Assembly (NCBI RefSeq): GCF_018143015.1
Contig: NC_054741.1
Coordinates: 59,641,197-59,705,196, forward strand
Reading direction: 5' to 3'
DNA from: Lytechinus variegatus
Lineage: Eukaryota > Echinodermata > Echinoidea > Temnopleuroida > Toxopneustidae
DNA length: 64,000 nt
Of this stretch, positions 57,245 to 64,000 are shown in pieces. A program made the translations under genes and the position numbers. Under the pieces are notes generated by a model. It was given only the letters and a program-made list of their open reading frames with translations. It did no database searches and was not told the DNA's origin. Numbering within the stretch: the stretch's first letter is position 1; each line of letters starts with the position of its first letter.

Positions 57245-59279
57245 TTCCCTGTATTAGACATAATTCTGTTTTGCCAAAAGTAAAAAATAAAAAAGTATAA
57301 AGTACCAGCTAGGCCTACACCTCCTAAATGCAGTGTAGGGAATTTAAATCCATAAAAAAATATCATGCAAACATGATTGGTACTACATGTATGGAAGCAA
57401 GATTGGAATTCAGATTCAGATTTATTTCCAACAGAAATGACATTGATACAAATCATTTTTCTTACATTATAACAAATATTTACAATACATTGATAATCAT
57501 AACTAACATATAAAGATAATACAAAATATTTTGTAGACAAATTATAATATATAGTTTGGATAGAAGAAAAGTATCTGTGGAAATAGGGGATTCACTCAAA
57601 AGCATCGCTTGTATAATGTGAACCACCCTAAAAGAAGAGAAAAAGAGGAGAGAGGGGGAAAGAGAGATACAATGGTTGCTATTTGCCTACGGAGATTTAC
57701 TGAATAGATTAAAAAGAACAGGATAACTCACAGAACAAGACAAAACAAAAAAATAATAAAATAAAATGAAAAAAAACAAAGCACAAGTGGAATGCCTCTG
57801 GCCGTCTCACCTGCATCACGCGATTCAACATACATGTACATGTATGTACATGTAGCAGCAGGAATTTGATTTGTAAAAATATGCTACTTTTAAAAATATG
57901 TTTTAAAATAAATCAAATAGGCCTACTTCATATTATAAAATCGTACAAACTTCTGCTAATTTTGTCAAAGAATGGTAAGGTTTCCCGAAAGTGGAAATAT
58001 GGAAGCATTGTGTTTCTAACTCTCGCCTTTCAATCAGAGGCTTGTGGGATCAAATCCAAGCCACATCTTTGGGCCTTAATATTGATAAGGAGGGATTGCA
58101 ACTGGAAACTAGATGTAACATGATTTTTTAATTGGTCTATTGTGTGAAAAGATGGGCAGGTACGTACAGATATATGACAAATAATCTTCAGAATACCAAT
58201 TTATGACAATCATAGCTATTGTGCGACGTTATATCAGAGCGCTGTTCCCCTCCCCATTCCTCAACACTTTTGAAATTAAAAGAAAGAAAGAATTGGCAAG
58301 TTCCATTTTATCTCTTAAAATGGTTTCATTTGCTGTACAAAACTAGCACAAATGTCTAAAGACTCTAAAATCTTTGCACATACATTGGCTTTGTTTATTA
58401 TTTGATGTCAAATTATTTGATATCGTATCAAGTTGATGCCAAAGTACATGTACATGTACATCCAAACTACATGTACACTATTGCATATTTCAAATCTCTT
58501 TCTAGACTTTGAACTACCTACATGTAATACAACAAATATTTTGCTACATGGAATTATGCATCCTTGAAGGTTATACACATACAGCCTACCAGGTATTAAT
58601 AAAACAAAGTAAGAGCCTTTGTATTTCTGAATTGGCAAAAAAAATCTCACAAACAAATCTATGGCCTCACGAAAAGTATGCTAGCTAACAATGTTAAATT
58701 TTGAGCATACTGATAGAACAATGAACACAATCAAAGACTACACATGTATTGTACAGGACTTAAACATTTTTTTAATCATTTGTTATTTAGCAGGCCAAAA
58801 TTGGGGTAGTACTCCAGCCCAAGGCTGAAATTAGTAATAGAGTAAAATTTATCAAATAAAATGCTGAAAATTTCATAAAAATCTGTTATGCAAACCATGT
58901 TCTTTCTTTGCAGTAAATGAAATATCATTTTGAAGTATGTATACTATGTACTATTTTGAACAATAATTTCTTCAGTTTTTTATGTAAATATGGAAATTGA
59001 ATTCAATTTTTATATAATATATTCACAACTTTTTAAAGTCATGGCTTGATCAATTTTACATCCGGACAAAGATTTTCTAGGGACATTTTTCTTTGTTTTT
59101 CTCTTTCATCTTGTTTTTACAAATCTAAAGGAAAAAAATATCGGTGCCTGTATTTTGATCTTTACAAATATTTAATTTCACAACAAAACAAGTGACTTAC
59201 GGTATATTTAAACTCTTGATTTATTTGACATCTACATGTATTTGCCCAAATCCATTTCAGCATATGTAAGATTGTACAG

Positions 59280-60345
59280 CAGATAGTCAGGTAGAACCAC
59301 AACATGACCATCAAGTTGGGGTTTTTTTTTGCTGAAAGTTGTAGTGTAGGGTGTCTACTTCAAGAATCCAACGGGCACCGAAGTGGCACCCGTTGGATTC
59401 TTGGGCGTTTTTTTTTTAACTGATGTCATAGGCCAAGCCAACTTTTTAAATACCTCTTAAATATGACTTTCCTATTTTACAAAATGAACATGTCATGTTT
59501 GGTAACAAATTAAAGCTGATGAAAAATAAAATGCAAAAATATAGATCACTTGACATTTGCGTCACGCATATGTCAGTTCCAGTTAAAGGTCATTTAGATC
59601 ATAAAAGGTCAAATTGCATTACAAAATGTAAGTAATATATGAGGAGAAAAATATCATGTTTTAAATACAAACAAGTTAAGTTGTATGCATTTTTACTTAA
59701 AGTTAATATGTGGGTGTGCATATTAAGAATCCTATGGTTGGTACCTTGGCATCTTGTGGAATTTTATTTAAATGATGTCATAAACCACACCAACTTTCTT
59801 ACATTCCGCTTAATTGTTATTTTTCTATTGAGTGGAATCATATTTGATATCAAATTATAGGAAATGCCAAATCAAATCCACGTTTGTGAATCAAAAGGCA
59901 TCTAGAACGCTTTAAGGTAAATTAAAGGTCATTCAAGGTCATAGGCCAAGTTGGGTCACAAATGTAAGCAATGCAACACATAATTTTTGGAATACAAACA
60001 AGTTACATGTATTTTTTGCTGATCATGTTGAGGATGTGCATCTAGGTAGAGTCTGACAGGGGCTACTTTGGCACCCTTGGGGCAACGTCATTTTCTGACG
60101 ACGTAACCACACCATCCTTTTCACATAGCCATAGGTCAACCTCTTAATTATGATTTCTCTCTGTAAAAGTGTACGAATAAACATATGATGTTTGGTATCA
60201 AATTAATGCTTATGGAAAAAGGAATGTAGATTTAAAGGTTCTAAAATAAAACAAATGCAAAAATCACTTTATTTAATTTATGCTCATGAAAGGTCAAATT
60301 AACGCGGGAGTTTACCAGTCCTAAAAAGTGTAAAATTTTTGTATC
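59280..60345. repeat. Diverged ~340-bp tandem array (three units)
   Basis: Units beginning near 59,345, 59,708 and 60,030 share the same order of blocks: (A/G)GGTGTGCAT-like, TTGGCACC-like, ATGTCATA..CCACACCA(A/T)C, TTTGGTATCAAATTAA, then AAGGTCATTTA-like. Similarity is loose, so the array is old. Confidence 0.55.
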
Positions 60346-60429
60346 AAATTAATCCATGATTCCAAATAATGTACACAAATGTAATATTTTACACTATATC
60401 CTGTTATTCCTCTTTCAACTGTCCTCTGT

Positions 60430-61301
60430 CAGGCAAGTCCAAGAAAAGTTCACCCTAGAAGGCAAAATTTCATCTTTAATTTAAGAAGTTATCTTTGCTG
60501 GGGTAAGAAAGCCCAAATGTTGAATTTTAAAATTTCATTAAGAAAAATGTGATAATATGCATATTTATGCTAATTTGGGGCACCTATTTTGAATAATTGG
60601 TAAAATGGGCGTTACGTATGGGACAATTATAAAAACTCATAGAAAATATAAAAAAAACTTGTGAGATTTAGTCAAAGGTGGGACATGGACCCCCTAACAT
60701 CTTATTACTTTTGAGGGAAAAAAAGTGGTGTCATCTAATTAATTATGCAAATTAGGTCTTGTCCAAGGATGGAATGTCATATCAAATATGTCTCAATAGA
60801 ACATTTTAAAAGACACTCTAAACTCTTTTGTTATTTCCACATTTTAAATTATTTCAAGTTTTTAATGATGGGGAAAATTGTGTACGTTCTCTATGGGGAC
60901 AAAATGTCCCATACGTAACATGTCATTACTTTGTTCAGTTAGAGTCTGTAATTAAAGGGATTTGGTTTATGACATGAAACCTGCCTTAGATATACTAGAG
61001 TATTGTGACTTCTATCACACTAAGTTACAGGTTGTCAAATGAAATACTTTCAGAGAATTCTCAACTTGAAAAAAATATTTTAAAATTGTCTTTTTTCTGT
61101 GTCCCATACGTACAATGTACATGTAACAGCCCATCAGTCAAGGTCATACGTCACCATTTTTTCCATGATTATTCTTCTCCTAGATGTCTACCATCATGAG
61201 GGTATTCAATCTAATCAAAGTCAATTAACACTATTTTTCAGGTCATTAAAGCCTCTGAAATGTCCCATACGTAACGTGCGCGAATTCTTGGACTTGCCCT
61301 G
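60430..61301. mobile_element. Putative foldback DNA element with CCATACGTA motifs
   Basis: The left end CAGGCAAGTCCAAGAA mirrors the right end TTCTTGGACTTGCCCTG. Inside, GTCCCATACGTA recurs at about 60,606 (inverted), 60,909, 61,101 and 61,262. There is no transposase frame and no clear target duplication. Confidence 0.5.
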
Positions 61302-62559
61302 TCTCATTCCTCTTCAACCAGATGCCCGTCGGATTCCCCTTCCTCAACAATCTCGACTGAATGTCTCTGCATTAGATGAATACTTTACATTTATTATTAG
61401 TAAAGAAAGAGATAAAGTATAAATACGACAGCTTTAACTGATCTTGTCCACTTATCCTGCATCAGGCTCTAGAGCAGTAAGTTTAGAGTGAAAGTCTCTC
61501 CCTCGCCAAATTAACATAACATGGTATCCCAACCTAATTAAAGGAATTGTCTGTGCACAGCCAGCTTTTCTCCTTGTTTCAATACCATACATTTAATATC
61601 AATTACATTTTCATCAGTATGCAGAAGACATGTAAAACCATACAGGACAACATTCTGGTAAAACAAAAATGTGTTGTCAGAGAAATATTATATGATTCTA
61701 CTCCCATGACATCTTCAGAAGATAACTGATAGTACATGGAACAGGATCTTAGGCCTGCCTGTAGTTGTTCATGACACAGTGGTTGCTTCCTGTCGATGAA
61801 AGTCATAATTCACACTGTAAGTGTGAAACGAAGCATACAGCTAAGGCAGAGATATGCAGTCAAGATTGTTGTTATGGGCCTTAGAATGGGACTCATTGGA
61901 TGACAGACGGAAACACAGTAGACTTAGCCTAATGTTCCAAATAATAAAAGGTCTTTAATATTGCCATCAACCCCAAAAACTTCATCTAGCAAACCATCCG
62001 GCAGACTAGAGGAAATTGTATCATGCTCCGGTGTTTAGGGATGCTTATTTAAATACAGCATCTTCCCTCAAACTACTAAAAATTGGAACGAGCTAAACAT
62101 GGACACAACATTGATAAACTCATTTGACGTTTCAAATCCCAAATCACTCAAAAACCTACATGTAGTACATGTAAGTGACTAGACAGGAATAACGGTCATT
62201 TCTGGGGATTTATTTAACAATTTATGACATTTTACTATATACATGTATTCACCGACGGTAGTATGTTAGTGCGAGCCTGCATGTGTAATCAGGTCAGCAA
62301 TTCAAGCGATCAGGTTTTGTCCAGATTTTTATTTTTTTTAATTCTAAATGATATTATATTATCTTGAACGAAGGCCCACTATTTTTGTCAGACTCTAATC
62401 TTTCTTTTGATACTATATAAGTTCTATGAAAATATAAAAAATATGCATTACTGATGCTTTACTCCTTATTTTTTAATTTTCTGCTGGAGAGGAAAAAATG
62501 GCAGCTGTGTGTCTGCCCTCTACGCTCAACGAGTTGTGCTCTTATCAAGGCTTTCCGAG

Positions 62560-63011
62560 TAAATATTCGATATCCTGGCCAATCAATGCGAGCCACAAGC
62601 CACAAGCACAAAGCAGCAGCACAAATTGCGATATATAATAGCGACTGGTAAATACATCTGTAAGGATGATGACGTCATCCAAGATGGCAACTTACGTTGA
62701 CCAATGAAATGATCGAAGATGACGATGTTTTGATCATCATTTGAAAGGAATTAGCAGTAACTGCGGTCTAAGGTACAATATTTCTGAAGTTTAAACTTTT
62801 TTCGTAAATATGGATGTGATTTCTTTTTCATAATGTGACGTTTTATGTCCAAAAAACGATCGGAAAATAAGTTTTCTGCCCAATGTTAGATCTAACGTTA
62901 CTGCTAATATGTTGGCTGTATTTATGGGCCAACAACTCTTCAGTCTATGTATTGGTGAGTGGAGCAGTTCGGAGGAACAACCAAAGTACAGAGACTGAAG
63001 CTTTTGGTCTA
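62560..63011. promoter_or_regulatory. Possible promoter region
   Basis: A cluster of promoter-type motifs: CCAAT in GGCCAATCAATG near 62,577 and GACCAATGAAATG near 62,700, a palindromic TGACGTCA near 62,670, and a YY1-like CAAGATGGC near 62,680. A minus-strand donor (AAC|GTAAGT, exon end 62696) could mark a 5' untranslated exon of CUEDC1, and a plus-strand donor (TCTA|GTAAGTGG, exon end 63011) one of another gene. Motif evidence only. Confidence 0.3.
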
Positions 63012-63328
63012 GTAAGTGGCCTATCTCAATTTAATTCTCACACTCATCAATAAAGTTGGCGGAGTACAGGAAGTCTGCATATACCGACTTAACCCAAGAC
63101 AACCCAGGGAGGGAGTCTTAAGACTAAGTTAGTAGGATGGGGGGGTCGGGTGTCCAGACACTTTATATTTTTTAAGCCTTTTTTTGTCTTTGGATTACAC
63201 AAAAAATATTAATTCAATAGTTGTAATCATCTTCTATTTTGTTCTCTATACTATTTTCTAACAGTTTGTACTAAAAATTATTGAAACTTTGGTTGTAATT
63301 GTTTCCAAATTACTTTCTAAAATTGATC

Positions 63329-63377
63329 GTCCGGACACACAACCTGTCCGGACACACAACCTGTCCGGACACACAAC
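63329..63377. repeat. 17-bp tandem repeat, three copies
   Basis: GTCCGGACACACAACCT repeats without change, the third copy lacking the last two bases. Each unit starts with the palindrome GTCCGGAC. Confidence 0.9.
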
Positions 63378-64000
63378 AACTGGGTATACTAACATTGGAT
63401 ACAGTGCCAGTGGCAGTGGGGGGCCAGTGTAGTACTTAGCAGTAGGCCAGTGCATTAATCTACAAGTAAAGTGAGTGATTGTATTACCAACCGACCTTGT
63501 AATACCGAATGCGGGCATCCATCATTCATATGCATCAGAAATTAATTTCATATGCTCAAAATTTTGCAACATCCTTCCAAAGAGAACTTGAATAGAAAGA
63601 TGATGAAAAATGGTCAAAAACACATTTTCAAACTCTTAATATACTAAAAATAATAAAATATGGTCATATAGCTCATCAGTGATTTTGTTGTTTTCTCAAC
63701 TTTTCCCATAGAAAACACACGTTCGGTAATTCAATACCTTTTTCAAGTTACCAAAATATTTTACATGCGACGAGGGGTCCAATTGGAAGCTAATATCGAA
63801 AAACGAAAAATGATTTCAGCAAAATTTTTACATATTTATATTTCTTAGGTACCGGTAATTGTGTATTTATGGTGAAAGTTTGGTGAATGTTATGAGAATA
63901 TGTGTTTGATAATATGATTGAATTCATGAAAAGTGTTCGGTAATACGCCAGAATGTGGAACTTAGTCTTGCCAACCAGACAAACATAAACTGAAACAAAG

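Larger units (their letters stand above)
55994..64000. other. Upstream flank of CUEDC1
   Basis: No coding exon is recognised. It holds a fragment of the DR1-array repeat (57782-57833), a SINE head fragment at about 57,995-58,080 (CTCTCGCCTTTCAATCAGAG), a foldback element at 57014, a diverged tandem array (59280-60345), a foldback element (60430-61301), a possible promoter (62560-63011) and a 17-bp triplet repeat (63329-63377). Confidence 0.45.

Overview
The window reads as nuclear DNA of a marine deuterostome, most likely an echinoderm and probably a sea urchin. It is AT-rich, genes are split by kilobase introns, CpG is not clustered into islands, and the non-coding DNA is crowded with foldback MITEs, tRNA-derived SINEs and AAGGTCAAAGGTCA-bearing repeats of a kind I associate with echinoid genomes. 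Species assignment is inference.

Layout. (1) 2992-4517, minus strand: an intronless gene for a PTB/PID-domain adaptor, FAM43-like in architecture, with an apparent one-base frameshift late in the coding region. (2) 9463-30001, plus strand: a SEC14-like (SEC14L2/supernatant protein factor-type) CRAL-TRIO plus GOLD lipid-transfer protein in 11 coding exons. All splice phases agree and give 392 aa. (3) 48756-55929, minus strand: a CUE-domain protein orthologous to CUEDC1, in 7 coding exons whose phases agree and give 516 aa. The SEC14-like and CUEDC1 genes converge on a gene-poor interval, 30-48.7 kb. (4) 56-64 kb: no recognisable coding sequence, but diverged tandem repeats, a foldback element with four copies of a CCATACGTA motif, and a possible promoter near 62.6-63.0 kb.

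The standout feature is a young LTR retrotransposon (10414-16891) in intron 2 of the SEC14-like gene, in sense orientation. Its two 310-bp LTRs look identical, it has a GTGG target duplication, a tRNA-Ser(GCU)-type primer binding site and a polypurine tract. It encodes an intact 747-aa Gag with an N-terminal ComEA-like helix-hairpin-helix, a capsid-like region and a CCHC knuckle. A retropepsin lies in the -1 frame. The overlap holds a G GGA AAT slippery heptamer in the right phase, a 6-nt spacer and a predicted H-type pseudoknot. Reverse transcriptase and RNase H are absent and only an integrase fragment remains, so this looks like a recently mobile gag-pro-only element that needs polymerase supplied in trans. 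A consensus splice donor in the LTR and an acceptor abutting the Gag ATG suggest that the 1.5-kb leader, which carries the primer binding site, could be an intron.

Other repeats include three families of TTAA-flanked foldback elements (one piggyBac-like, ending 30 bp before SEC14-like exon 8), a TA-flanked Tc1/mariner-like MITE, a TAA-flanked Harbinger-like MITE, and two inverted copies of a repeat that carries arrays of perfect DR1 nuclear-receptor sites.
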